A stretch of 12,071 bases of DNA from VRUB01 sp046758085 (GCA_046758085.1 JBHHZP010000104.1:1-12071); one strand, 5' to 3'. Positions 1 to 7,938 are shown, numbered from the stretch's first letter. Made by a program: numbers and translations. The notes: generated by a model not told the origin, from the sequence alone.

Positions 1-73
1 GAACTTTGGCCGAAACCAAAGTTCCTCGTCTGGCGGGACGAGACCCGGCTAATATATGTCGCCGGTAGGCGAC
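1..73. repeat. three consecutive perfect hairpins downstream of fabI
   Basis: Three perfect inverted repeats follow one another. The first has 9-bp arms GAACTTTGG (1-9) and CCAAAGTTC (16-24) around a 6-nt loop. The second has 6-bp arms CTCGTC (25-30) and GACGAG (37-42). The third has 6-bp arms GTCGCC (58-63) and GGCGAC (68-73) around the loop GGTA. They lie 3' of fabI, whose transcript would run through them on the minus strand. The third lies closest to the fabI stop codon (29 bp away). None is followed on the minus strand by a clear U-run inside the window, so an intrinsic terminator is not proven. The set could also be the edge of a structured intergenic repeat cut by the window start. Confidence 0.6.
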
Positions 74-101
74 AAAGATTGGTAGATACGTGTGTTGCGG
101 T

Positions 102-902
102 TTACCGGGGGCTCTCGATCAAGCCCTTTCCCAAGGCTACGGTGTTGAAACCGCCATCCACGTAGGTAATCTCTCCTGTGATCCCGGACGCGAGATCAGA
201 GCACAGGAAAGCCGCCGCGTTACCGACTTCGTCTATTCTGATGCCGCGCCCGAGCGGAGCAATCTTCGTGTAATAATCCAGCATTTTCCTGAAATCCGAA
301 ATGCCGGCGGCAGCCAGCGTGCGGATGGGTCCGGCGGAGACCGCATTCACTCGAATGCCCTCGGGCCCAAGGGCCTGCGCCATGTAACGCACCAACGCTT
401 CCAGGCTGGCTTTGGCGATGCCCATGACGTTGTAATTGGGTATCGCCCGCACGGCACCGATATAGCTCAGCGTAAGTAGCGCGCCATTGCGATCTTGCAT
501 CATGGTGCGTCCAGCCTTGGCCAGCGCGGCGAAACTGTAGGCGCTGATGTCCTGCGCCAACAGAAAACCCTCGCGCGTAATGGTATCGAGTATGGGTCCA
601 CTGAGTTCTTCACGGCGTGCGAAGGCGACGGAGTGCACGATGATATCCAGCCCGTCCCAGTAGTTGTCTAGATGTGCAAATACGTTCTCGATCTCCTGAT
701 CGCTCGAGACGTCGCACGGCACGAATATATCCGAATCGGTCTGGGCTGCGAGTTTCTCGACCCGGTCTTTCAGTTTTTCATTCTGGTAGGTATAGGCGAT
801 CTCGGCCCCTTCGCGATGCATCGCCTTGGCTACTCCCCAGGCGATAGAGCGATCACCGGCTACGCCGGTAACCAGCGCGCGTTTCCCGGTAAGAAAACCC
901 AT
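102..902 (-). CDS. fabI: enoyl-[acyl-carrier-protein] reductase (NADH), FabI
   Basis: This enzyme catalyses the last step of each fatty acid elongation cycle: NADH-dependent reduction of trans-2-enoyl-ACP to acyl-ACP in the cytoplasm. The 266-residue product is nearly the length of E. coli FabI and matches it along its whole length (MGFLTGKRALVTGVAG at the N-terminus, REGAEIAYTYQNEKLK, the SAGPIRTLAA segment, VDGGFN near the end). The FabI-type short-chain dehydrogenase active site is visible as Y147, Y157 and K164 in the Y-x6-K spacing, within the segment LTLSYIGA...NYNVMGIAK. The residue corresponding to E. coli G93, next to the triclosan and isoniazid-type inhibitor site, is alanine (SVAFARRE). 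The ATG start at 902 is fixed by a strong Shine-Dalgarno sequence 8 nt upstream. The gene is transcribed away from the ABC transporter operon and shares a 247-bp divergent gap with it. It looks intact. Confidence 0.97.
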   Translation of the reverse strand: MGFLTGKRALVTGVAGDRSIAWGVAKAMHREGAEIAYTYQNEKLKDRVEKLAAQTDSDIFVPCDVSSDQEIENVFAHLDNYWDGLDIIVHSVAFARREELSGPILDTITREGFLLAQDISAYSFAALAKAGRTMMQDRNGALLTLSYIGAVRAIPNYNVMGIAKASLEALVRYMAQALGPEGIRVNAVSAGPIRTLAAAGISDFRKMLDYYTKIAPLGRGIRIDEVGNAAAFLCSDLASGITGEITYVDGGFNTVALGKGLIESPR

Positions 903-910
903 CTCGCGAC

Positions 911-916
911 CCTCCT
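911..916 (-). promoter_or_regulatory. Shine-Dalgarno site of fabI
   Basis: On the minus strand this reads AGGAGG, a full anti-16S match, with 8 nt between it and the ATG of fabI. It settles the start codon and predicts efficient translation. Confidence 0.85.
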
Positions 917-1149
917 AGTTCGGCTGTTTACTGATCATTATTGGTTGGGTGGGACGCCTCCCGACATCCTTGCTTCTGGATGGGGTGCGGAACCCCGCGT
1001 ACAGTAGCGAAAAAATCCTTCGACGGAAAGGGGGACAATCACTTGTAATCTGTTATATGCTCGCGGCCGGACCAGGCGCTCGCTGTTCGCGCGGCAGCGC
1101 CGGCTTTGGCGTTAGACATGTGTGACGCCGCGGCGCGGAGTTAACGGGC
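917..1149. promoter_or_regulatory. divergent intergenic region between fabI and the ABC operon, with a weak promoter candidate
   Basis: No gene is seen here. On the plus strand, TGTTATATG at 1051-1059 resembles an extended -10 element (TGn followed by a TATAAT-like hexamer) about 90 nt before the first transporter gene, but no good -35 hexamer lies 17 nt upstream. On the minus strand, AATAAT (plus coordinates about 940-945) is a possible -10 for fabI, again without a clear -35. A small hairpin (GGGGT at 982-986, ACCCC at 992-996) sits in the fabI leader side; its minus-strand text CGGGGTTCCGC recurs at 7994-8004. Promoter positions are inferred only. Confidence 0.3.
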
Positions 1150-3345
1150 TTGATCGGGACGCGTAGCACCGGCACGTTACTTGTGTGCCTATTGGCAGGC
1201 ACCCTAATGGTCGTGCTCGGCGCGTCGGCCCCGGCGCGGTCCGCCTGGAACAACCCCTACCCGCCCGAGGATGCCGAGAAGAACATCCTCTACACGTCTT
1301 TTCGCGAACGCCCCAAGCATCTCGATCCCGCGCGCTCCTATAGCTCGAACGAGTATGACATTATCGCGCAGATCTACGAGCCACCCTTCCAGTACCACTA
1401 TCTCAAGCGGCCCTATGTGCTCGTTTCGCTGACGGCGACGGGCGCCCCGAGCGTGCGCCACTACGATCGCGATGGACGGCGCTTGCCGGCGGATGCGGCC
1501 GCTGCCGATATCGCCTACAGCGTGTACGAGATCCGTATACGGCCCGGGATCTATTATCAGCCGCACCCCGCGTTCGCGCGCGACCGCGACGGACGTTATC
1601 TATATCACGACCTCACCGAACGCAGTCGCGAGAACCCCTACACGATCTCCGACTTCGCGCAGACGGGGACGCGCGAGCTCGTCGCCGACGATTACATCTA
1701 CCAGATCAAACGGCTGGCCCACCCAAAGCTGCATTCCCCGATTCTTGGGCTGATGAGTGCCTACATCGTCGGGCTTCGCGACTACGCGAAGACACTGCGC
1801 GGGGCGTATGACGCGCTCGAGGGCAGCGACTCTGGGGACGCCTACCTGGATCTCACCCGCTACCCCTTAGAGGGCGTAGAGCAGGTGGATCGCTACACCT
1901 ATCGCGTGAAGATCTATGGCAAGTACCCGCAGTTTCGCTACTGGATGGCGATGCCGTTCTTCGCACCGCTGCCGCCCGAGGCGGAGCGCTTTTTCGCGCA
2001 GCCGGGCATGGCCGAGCGTAACCTGACACTCGACTGGTACCCGGTTGGCACCGGCCCTTACATGCTGACCGAGAATGACCCCAACCTGCAGATGGTGCTG
2101 GAACGCAATCCCAATTTCCACGACGAGCGCTATCCGGCCGAGGGCGAGCAGGGCGATGCCGCCCGCGGACTGCTGGTCGACACGGGGCGTCGTCTGCCCT
2201 TCGTCGATAAGGTCATCTACAGCCTTGAGAAGGAGAGCATCCCGCGCTGGAACAAGTTCCTGCAGGGCTACTATGACCAGTCCGGGATCCTGGCGGAGAG
2301 CTTCGACCAGACCGTTCGCTTCACTGCCGGTGGCGACACCGAGCTGACCGAGGCGATGCGGCGCCGGGGTATACGCCTGCAGACCACTGTGGCGCCGTCG
2401 ACGTACTACATGGGCTTTAACATGATGGACCTGGTGGTCGGCGGCTATGGCGAGCGTCGCCGCAAGCTGCGCCAGGCCATTTCCATCACCATCGATCAGG
2501 AGGAAAGCATTTCCATCTTCCGCAACGGCCGCGGTATCCCGGCGCAGGGCCCGCTGCCGCCGGGCATCTTTGGCTACCAAGCGGGCTGTGCCGGGATGAA
2601 CCCGTACGTCTACGACTGCGTTGACGGTGAAGTGCGGCGCAAGCCGATCTCCGCGGCGCGCAGGCTGCTGGCCGAGGCGGGTTACCCCGATGGCCGCGAT
2701 GCGCATACGGGGCAGCCGCTGCTGATTTACTTCGACACGGTAACCGTGGGCCCGGAAGACAAAGCCTATCTCGACTGGATGACCAAGCAGTTTGCCAAGA
2801 TTAACGTTCAGCTCGTCCCACGGGTGACGGACTACAATCGCTTTCAGGACAAGATGCACAAGGGCAATGCCCAGATCTTCAGGTGGGGCTGGAACGCCGA
2901 CTACCCGGATCCTGAGAACTTCCTGTTCCTGCTCTACGGCCCGAACAAGAAGGTCGAGCTTGGCGGCGAGAACGCTGCGAATTACGAGAACCCGCAATTC
3001 GATCGGCTGTTCGACCGGATGAAGAACATGGACAACACCCCGGCGCGGCTTCGCGTGATCCGCAAGATGGTCGAGATCGCCCGCCGTGACGCCCCCTGGA
3101 TCTGGGGCCTTCACCCCAAGCAGTTCACGCTGCACCATGCCTGGGTGCACAACATCAAGGCGCATAGCATGGTCAACAACACGGTGAAGTACCTGCGGCT
3201 GGATCCCGGGCTCCGGGCGCAGAGACGCGAGCAGTGGAACCAGCCCGTTGTGTGGCCGATCGGCCTGTTCGCGCTCGTCCTGATCGCGGGCGCCCTGCCC
3301 GCGGTCGTGACCTATGTGCGCTCGGAGCGGCGGGTGCAGCGGTGA
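1150..3345 (+). CDS. extracellular solute-binding protein, family 5 (peptide type), with C-terminal membrane anchor
   Basis: This is the periplasmic ligand-binding subunit of a peptide-type ABC importer (SBP family 5, the DppA/OppA/YejA group). The TTG start at 1150 is the first start after an in-frame TGA at 1123 and is preceded by GGAG at 1137-1140. A hydrophobic signal sequence spans residues 8-28 with a likely cleavage site after A32 (ARSA then WNN). Family hallmarks are ERPKHLDPARSY near the mature N-terminus, YEIRIRPGIYYQP, VGTGPYML at about residue 299, AGYPDG at about 512 and the RWGWNADYPDPENFL segment at about 578. At 731 residues it is clearly longer than most family members (about 520-620). 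The last 30 residues hold a predicted transmembrane helix (about 700-723) followed by the basic tail RSERRVQR, which is unusual for a Gram-negative binding protein. Its stop overlaps the start of the next permease gene. The ligand is not determinable from sequence; oligopeptides or peptide-like molecules are likely. Confidence 0.9.
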   Translation: MIGTRSTGTLLVCLLAGTLMVVLGASAPARSAWNNPYPPEDAEKNILYTSFRERPKHLDPARSYSSNEYDIIAQIYEPPFQYHYLKRPYVLVSLTATGAPSVRHYDRDGRRLPADAAAADIAYSVYEIRIRPGIYYQPHPAFARDRDGRYLYHDLTERSRENPYTISDFAQTGTRELVADDYIYQIKRLAHPKLHSPILGLMSAYIVGLRDYAKTLRGAYDALEGSDSGDAYLDLTRYPLEGVEQVDRYTYRVKIYGKYPQFRYWMAMPFFAPLPPEAERFFAQPGMAERNLTLDWYPVGTGPYMLTENDPNLQMVLERNPNFHDERYPAEGEQGDAARGLLVDTGRRLPFVDKVIYSLEKESIPRWNKFLQGYYDQSGILAESFDQTVRFTAGGDTELTEAMRRRGIRLQTTVAPSTYYMGFNMMDLVVGGYGERRRKLRQAISITIDQEESISIFRNGRGIPAQGPLPPGIFGYQAGCAGMNPYVYDCVDGEVRRKPISAARRLLAEAGYPDGRDAHTGQPLLIYFDTVTVGPEDKAYLDWMTKQFAKINVQLVPRVTDYNRFQDKMHKGNAQIFRWGWNADYPDPENFLFLLYGPNKKVELGGENAANYENPQFDRLFDRMKNMDNTPARLRVIRKMVEIARRDAPWIWGLHPKQFTLHHAWVHNIKAHSMVNNTVKYLRLDPGLRAQRREQWNQPVVWPIGLFALVLIAGALPAVVTYVRSERRVQR

Positions 3346-4319
3346 TTGCCTATATCGTCCGGCGCGTTCTTTATGCCGTACCGATCCTGATCGGCGTCAA
3401 TCTTCTGACGTTCACGCTTTTCTTCTTTGTCAACAGCCCCGACAACATGGCGCGGCTTCACCTCGGGGTGAAGTACGTGACCCCGGAGGCGATCGCGAGC
3501 TGGAAGGCCGACCACGGTTACGACAAGCCGCTGCTGTACAACGGCAACGCGCAGGGGATCACGCGGCTCACGGATACGATCTTCTTTCAGCACTCGGCGA
3601 GGTTGTTCGTGTTGGATTTCGGTCGCGCCGATGACGGCCGGGATATAAGCCGTGACATCAGCAAACGGATGTGGCCCAGCCTGGCGATCGCACTGCCGAC
3701 CCTGCTGTTGGGTGTCGCCGTGAACATCACGTTCGCCATGCTGATCGCGTTCTTCCGTGGCAGCTACTTCGATATCTGGGGGGTAGTGGTGTGTGTGATC
3801 ATGATGTCCATTTCCCTGCTCTTCTACATCATCGGCGGTCAGTACCTGTTGAGCAAGCTGTTGCACCTGGTGCCGATCTCCGGGTACGTGACCGGGATGA
3901 GCGGCATCAAGTTTATCACCCTACCGGTAATCATCGGCGTGATCGGCGGCATCGGCGCGGGCACACGGTTGTACCGCACGTTCTTTCTTGAGGAGATCAA
4001 CAAGGACTACGTCCGCACCGGACGGGCCAAGGGGCTCTCGGAACTGCACGTGCTGTTCCGGCACGTCCTTAAAAACGCCATGATCCCGATTCTTACCGGT
4101 GTGGTGTGGGTGATCCCGTTGCTGTTCATCGGCAGTCTGATTATGGAGTCGTTCTTCGGTATCCCCGGGCTTGGTAGTTACACGATCGATGCGATCCGGC
4201 AGCAGGATTTCGGTATCGTGCGGGGGATGGTCTTTCTGGGCTCCGTGCTTTACATCGTCGGCTTAATACTGACGGACATCAGTTACACACTGGTGGATCC
4301 GCGGGTACGGCTGCAGTAG
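3342..4319 (+). CDS. ABC transporter permease, OppB/DppB/YejB type
   Basis: This is an inner-membrane channel subunit of the peptide-type importer. The GTG start at 3342 overlaps the TGA stop of the binding-protein gene (GTGA), which suggests translational coupling. It gives a 325-residue protein beginning VIAYIVRRVLYAVPILIG, the typical OppB N-terminal first helix. Hydrophobic segments are seen at about 10-30, 113-136, 145-170, 190-208, 248-272 and 295-313. The cytoplasmic EAA loop that contacts the ATPase is at about 217-247 (EEINKDYVRTGRAKGLSE, then HVLKNAMIP). The C-terminus SYTLVDPRVRLQ is the usual OppB/YejB ending. A longer in-frame reading from 3234 exists but would overlap the binding-protein gene by more than 100 bp and lacks family similarity, so it was not used. 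A single TAG separates this gene from an open in-frame stretch leading into the next permease. Confidence 0.93.
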   Translation: MIAYIVRRVLYAVPILIGVNLLTFTLFFFVNSPDNMARLHLGVKYVTPEAIASWKADHGYDKPLLYNGNAQGITRLTDTIFFQHSARLFVLDFGRADDGRDISRDISKRMWPSLAIALPTLLLGVAVNITFAMLIAFFRGSYFDIWGVVVCVIMMSISLLFYIIGGQYLLSKLLHLVPISGYVTGMSGIKFITLPVIIGVIGGIGAGTRLYRTFFLEEINKDYVRTGRAKGLSELHVLFRHVLKNAMIPILTGVVWVIPLLFIGSLIMESFFGIPGLGSYTIDAIRQQDFGIVRGMVFLGSVLYIVGLILTDISYTLVDPRVRLQ

Positions 4320-4370
4320 TGCACACGGACGGCCAACCAGACAGCAGGATCCCGGCAGCGGTGCGCCGCG

Positions 4371-5774
4371 ATGCCCTTTAGACCGGTTTTTTTCTGGACC
4401 GACGTCCTCATCTACCTGCTGCTGCTGGCGGTCGCGGCGTTTGCATTCTATGCCGCCCGCCATGAGCATCTGCGCGCGCCCTGGCGGCAGGTCAAGCGCC
4501 GCGCGCTGGCCATGGGCGCACTGGTAGTGCTCGTGGCGTATGTAACCGTCGGCCTGCTGGATACGGTTCACCTGCAGTGGCGCTTGCCCGGGACTGCGAG
4601 CGAACCCGTACGCTACTCACCGCGGGTCGAGAGCCTGCTCGATGTGCTGTGCCGGGGGCTGCGCAGCCGCGCGGAGAAGTCCTACTCGGCGCCGTTCGCC
4701 ACCCACGGCTACACCAAGGAAATGGTCGAATCCGCGGACGGGCGCATCCGGTTTGCGTATGCGCGGCTGCGCCACGGCGGGGCCCATCTGGAGGATCCGT
4801 CTGCGCGCGGTGCCAACATCGCGCTGCGCACGGCCGTCGGCGCGGGCACAGGTGTATTGATCTGGGCAGTGCTGGTTGCCGCGCTGGTACATGGTGCGGT
4901 GCGCCGCCGCAGCGAGGCCTGGTCGGCGGCACTCGCCAGGCTCGTGCGCGGCGACACGATGGTGCCCTGGCGTACCATGCTCGCGACCGCCGCGTGCGTG
5001 ATCATGCTCGCTGCGGTGACCGTCGCGCTCGCGCCGTACTACCATGTCCTTGGCACGGACCAGGTCGGTCAGGACGTGCTGTACAACTCGCTGAAGAGCA
5101 TACGCACGGGGCTGGTCATCGGTACCTTGACGACGCTGGTGATGCTGCCGTTCGCCGTAGTATTCGGCGTCATGGCCGGCTACTTCGGCGGCTGGGTCGA
5201 CGACATCATCCAGTACACGTACACCACGCTGAGCTCGATTCCCAGCGTCCTTTTGATCGCGGCGGCGATCCTGTCGCTGCAGGTCTACATCGCCACCCAC
5301 GAGGAGGCCTTCGCCACCGTCGCCGAGCGCGCGGACCTGCGCCTATTGTTCCTGTGCCTGATCCTGGGGGTCACGAGCTGGACCGGCCTTTGTCGGCTGC
5401 TCCGCGGCGAGACGCTCAAGCTGCGCGAGGTGGACTACATTGAGGCCGCGTTGGCGCTTGGAGTCAGTGATGCGCGCATCATGGCGCGCCATGTCGTGCC
5501 CAACGTGATGCACCTGGTGCTGATCACTGTCGTGCTCGATTTCAGCGGCCTGGTGCTGGCCGAGGCGGTGCTGTCCTACGTCGGCGTCGGTGTCGATCCA
5601 AGCATGAACAGCTGGGGCAACATGATCAACGGCGCCCGTCTGGAAATGGCGCGGGAGCCGATTGTCTGGTGGAGCCTGGCGTCGGCATTCGTGTTCATGT
5701 TCGGCCTCGTTCTGGCGGCCAACCTGTTTGCCGACGCGGTGCGGGATGCATTTGATCCAAGACTAAGAAAGTAG
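4371..5774 (+). CDS. ABC transporter permease, OppC/DppC/YejE type, with long N-terminal extension
   Basis: This is the second channel subunit of the importer. The C-terminal part, from about residue 198, is a regular OppC-type permease: a first helix (203-224), the motif VLGTDQVGQDVLYNSL (226-241), helices at about 245-270, 285-305, 323-340, 376-400 and 430-455, an EAA loop at about 352-381 (REVDYIEAALALGVSD, then RHVVPN), and the ending AVRDAFDPRLRK, much like E. coli YejE. The protein has 467 residues where relatives have about 300-340. The extra N-terminal part holds three more predicted helices (about 8-29, 45-66, 152-173) and a soluble loop of about 85 residues. ATG 4371 is the only usable start after the preceding TAG; no good Shine-Dalgarno sequence is seen close to it. 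Its own TAG stop lies inside the first unit of a 7-bp repeat array. Confidence 0.9.
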   Translation: MPFRPVFFWTDVLIYLLLLAVAAFAFYAARHEHLRAPWRQVKRRALAMGALVVLVAYVTVGLLDTVHLQWRLPGTASEPVRYSPRVESLLDVLCRGLRSRAEKSYSAPFATHGYTKEMVESADGRIRFAYARLRHGGAHLEDPSARGANIALRTAVGAGTGVLIWAVLVAALVHGAVRRRSEAWSAALARLVRGDTMVPWRTMLATAACVIMLAAVTVALAPYYHVLGTDQVGQDVLYNSLKSIRTGLVIGTLTTLVMLPFAVVFGVMAGYFGGWVDDIIQYTYTTLSSIPSVLLIAAAILSLQVYIATHEEAFATVAERADLRLLFLCLILGVTSWTGLCRLLRGETLKLREVDYIEAALALGVSDARIMARHVVPNVMHLVLITVVLDFSGLVLAEAVLSYVGVGVDPSMNSWGNMINGARLEMAREPIVWWSLASAFVFMFGLVLAANLFADAVRDAFDPRLRK

Positions 5775-5888
5775 CGAGTAGCTAGGGACACCGAGTGGCG
5801 AGTAAGTAGCAGCGAGGCGCGCATATTCACGGATAATCATTTCGTGTTTTTCCTCGCTACTAGCTACTCGTGACACGAGTCCCTACTT
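5771..5888. repeat. degenerate heptamer arrays arranged as an imperfect inverted repeat
   Basis: This element fills most of the gap between the OppC-type permease and the ATPase gene. The left arm (5771-5822) is built from 7-bp units such as GTAGCGA, GTAGCTA, GTGGCGA and GCAGCGA, with one 3-bp phase slip at about 5785-5794. The right arm (5854-5888) carries the reverse-complement units TCGCTAC, TAGCTAC and TCGTGAC. The outer part of the left arm and the inner end of the right arm can pair (for example GCAGCGAGG against CCTCGCTAC), so the transcript could fold into a long imperfect hairpin around a loop of about 30 nt. A short palindrome, CTCGTG-A-CACGAG, lies at 5867-5879. The permease stop codon TAG (5772-5774) is part of the first heptamer. 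Position within the operon suggests an effect on ATPase expression, but this is inference. Confidence 0.75.
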
Positions 5889-5913
5889 CCAAATTATAGC
5901 CGCTAGCTAAATC

Positions 5914-7938
5914 ATGGTCCAATCGTTATTGAAGGTTGAAGACCTAAAAACCTGGTTCGACACGCCAGAGGGTGTTGTGCGTGCTGTCGACGGTGTGTCG
6001 TTCGATATTTCGCGCGGCGAGACGTTGGCGCTGCTGGGTGAATCGGGCTGCGGCAAGTCGGTGACCGCGCTTTCGCTGCTGCAGCTCGTGCCGCGGCCCG
6101 CCGGACGCATCGTGTCGGGGCGTGTGCTCCTGCGCGGCGAGGATCTGCTGGCGCTGCCTGAGCAACAGATGCGCAGGGTACGGGGCAAGCGCATCGCCAT
6201 GGTCTTTCAGGAGCCGCAGACCTCGCTGAATCCAGTACTGACGGTCGGCAGTCAAATCCATGAAGCGCTTCCAAATAAGGCTACTCTTGTCGCGGCGGAC
6301 GCCCGTGCCCGCACAATAGAGTTGCTCAAGGCCGTCGGCATCGCTGATCCCGAGCATCGGTACTGGGAGTATCCCCACCAGCTATCCGGGGGCATGAAGC
6401 AGCGGGTGATGATCGCAATGGCGCTGGCAGGTGCCCCGGATCTATTGATCGCCGATGAACCCACGACTGCCCTCGACGTGACGATCCAGGCGCAGATCCT
6501 GGCGTTGCTCAAGGATCTGCAACAGCGCAGCGGCATGGGCATCCTCCTTATCACCCATAATCTGGGTGTCGTCGCTGCGGTCGCAGATCGCGTTGCGGTC
6601 ATGTATGCAGGCCACATCATAGAGATCGCGCGCCGGGAAGAGTTTTTTGCTGAACCGCTGCATCCCTACGCGCAGAAGCTGTTTCGATCCATCCCGGGCC
6701 GAGTGCGGCGCGACGCGGCCTTGGACGTGATTGCTGGAACCGTGCCGTCGCTGAGACAAGCATTTCCCGGGTGCCGGTTCGTGGATCGCTGTGAGCGTGC
6801 CTGGGATCGCTGTCGCACCGAGGAACCGCGCTGGATCGAACGCCGCGGTCGCGTGGTCAGGTGTCACCTGTATGACCCTGCGCCGGCCGACCGCCCACGT
6901 GTGCACACGGCAGAGCATCTGCCTGCGGCGGTCAGCGCGACCAAGCGGGTTGCGCCTCAAGCAGAAGTTGTATTGCAGGTGAGTAATCTCAAGGTGCACT
7001 TTCCCATCCACGGCGGCATATTTCGCCGCATTGTCGGTCACGTGAGGGCGGTCGACGGTGTGTCGCTGGCGATTGCCACAGGCCGAACGTTGGCATTGGT
7101 CGGGGAATCCGGCTGCGGCAAGACCACCGTGGGCAAGGGAATCTTGCAGCTGGTTCGTCCAACGGCGGGCAGCGTCATGTTCGCCGGCCAGGAGTTGACG
7201 CGATTGCGCGCGGGCCGAATGCGGCGGCTGCGCCGTGAGTTCCAGATTATTTTTCAAGATCCCGTGGCATCGCTCGATCCGCGAATGCTGGTGGGTGATA
7301 TCGTGGCCGAGGGAATTCGGGCTCTCGGCGCCCGCGCTCGTCGCGAGCAACGTCGTGCGCGTGTGGAAGAACTGCTCGAGCAAGTGGGATTATCGCGCGA
7401 TGCCACTCAACGCTACCCACATGAATTTTCCGGCGGCCAGCGCCAGCGCATCAGTATCGCCCGGGCACTCGCCGTCGATCCGAAGCTGATCGTGTGCGAT
7501 GAGCCCACCAGCGCGTTGGATGTCTCAGTTCAGGCGCAGATCCTGAATTTACTCAAAGGGCTACAGGACGCGTTGCATCTCAGCTTCTTGTTTATTACGC
7601 ACGACTTATCGGTTGTGGAATATCTGGCACATGACGTCGCTGTTATGTATCTCGGTCGGGTGGTTGAAAGCGGCCGCATGAATGAGGTACTTGATTCCCC
7701 GCGACATCCTTATACGCGCGCTTTGTTGTCGGCCGTTCCCACGATCGAGCCGGCTACGAAACGACAGGTGATTCGGCTTGAAGGCGACATCCCATCGCCG
7801 AGCGCGCCGCCAACGGGTTGCCATTTCCATCCGCGTTGCCCCGAGGCGATGGCAGTGTGCAAGCAGAGCTATCCTGGACAGGCACGCTTCAGCGACACGC
7901 ATCACGTCTGTTGCCATCTTTACCCGGGGGGAAGTTGA
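5914..7938 (+). CDS. fused double ABC ATPase of the peptide importer (YejF / DppD-DppF type)
   Basis: One polypeptide of 674 residues carries both nucleotide-binding domains that power the importer, as in E. coli YejF. Domain 1: Walker A GESGCGKS (42-49), Q-loop Q99, signature LSGGMKQ (157-163), Walker B ending D181-E182, switch H215. Domain 2: Walker A GESGCGKT (397-404), Q448, signature FSGGQRQ (505-511), D529-E530, H563. All catalytic residues are intact in both. Each domain ends in an oligopeptide-transporter C-terminal (oligo_HPY) region with a four-cysteine pattern: C287, C293, C300, C317 and C636, C642, C649, C666 (plus C667). In related DppD proteins such a set is reported to hold a [4Fe-4S] cluster; that this protein does so is inference. 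It is longer than YejF (about 530) mainly because the linker and both C-terminal regions are complete. The ATG is at 5914 without a clear Shine-Dalgarno sequence; the gene is 139 bp from the permease. Confidence 0.94.
   Translation: MVQSLLKVEDLKTWFDTPEGVVRAVDGVSFDISRGETLALLGESGCGKSVTALSLLQLVPRPAGRIVSGRVLLRGEDLLALPEQQMRRVRGKRIAMVFQEPQTSLNPVLTVGSQIHEALPNKATLVAADARARTIELLKAVGIADPEHRYWEYPHQLSGGMKQRVMIAMALAGAPDLLIADEPTTALDVTIQAQILALLKDLQQRSGMGILLITHNLGVVAAVADRVAVMYAGHIIEIARREEFFAEPLHPYAQKLFRSIPGRVRRDAALDVIAGTVPSLRQAFPGCRFVDRCERAWDRCRTEEPRWIERRGRVVRCHLYDPAPADRPRVHTAEHLPAAVSATKRVAPQAEVVLQVSNLKVHFPIHGGIFRRIVGHVRAVDGVSLAIATGRTLALVGESGCGKTTVGKGILQLVRPTAGSVMFAGQELTRLRAGRMRRLRREFQIIFQDPVASLDPRMLVGDIVAEGIRALGARARREQRRARVEELLEQVGLSRDATQRYPHEFSGGQRQRISIARALAVDPKLIVCDEPTSALDVSVQAQILNLLKGLQDALHLSFLFITHDLSVVEYLAHDVAVMYLGRVVESGRMNEVLDSPRHPYTRALLSAVPTIEPATKRQVIRLEGDIPSPSAPPTGCHFHPRCPEAMAVCKQSYPGQARFSDTHHVCCHLYPGGS

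Noticed and set aside
1867..3165. 432-codon open frame on the minus strand
   Set aside because: It lies wholly antisense to the binding-protein gene, has His/Val/Arg-rich composition typical of GC-rich shadow frames, and matches no family I recognise.
4577..5443. 288-codon plus-strand frame inside the OppC-type permease gene
   Set aside because: Arg/Ala/Gly-rich alternative frame with no domain; the permease frame over the same bases has clear family motifs.
5771..5888. CRISPR-like array
   Set aside because: The units are 7 bp, contiguous and degenerate, with no spacers and no cas genes nearby.
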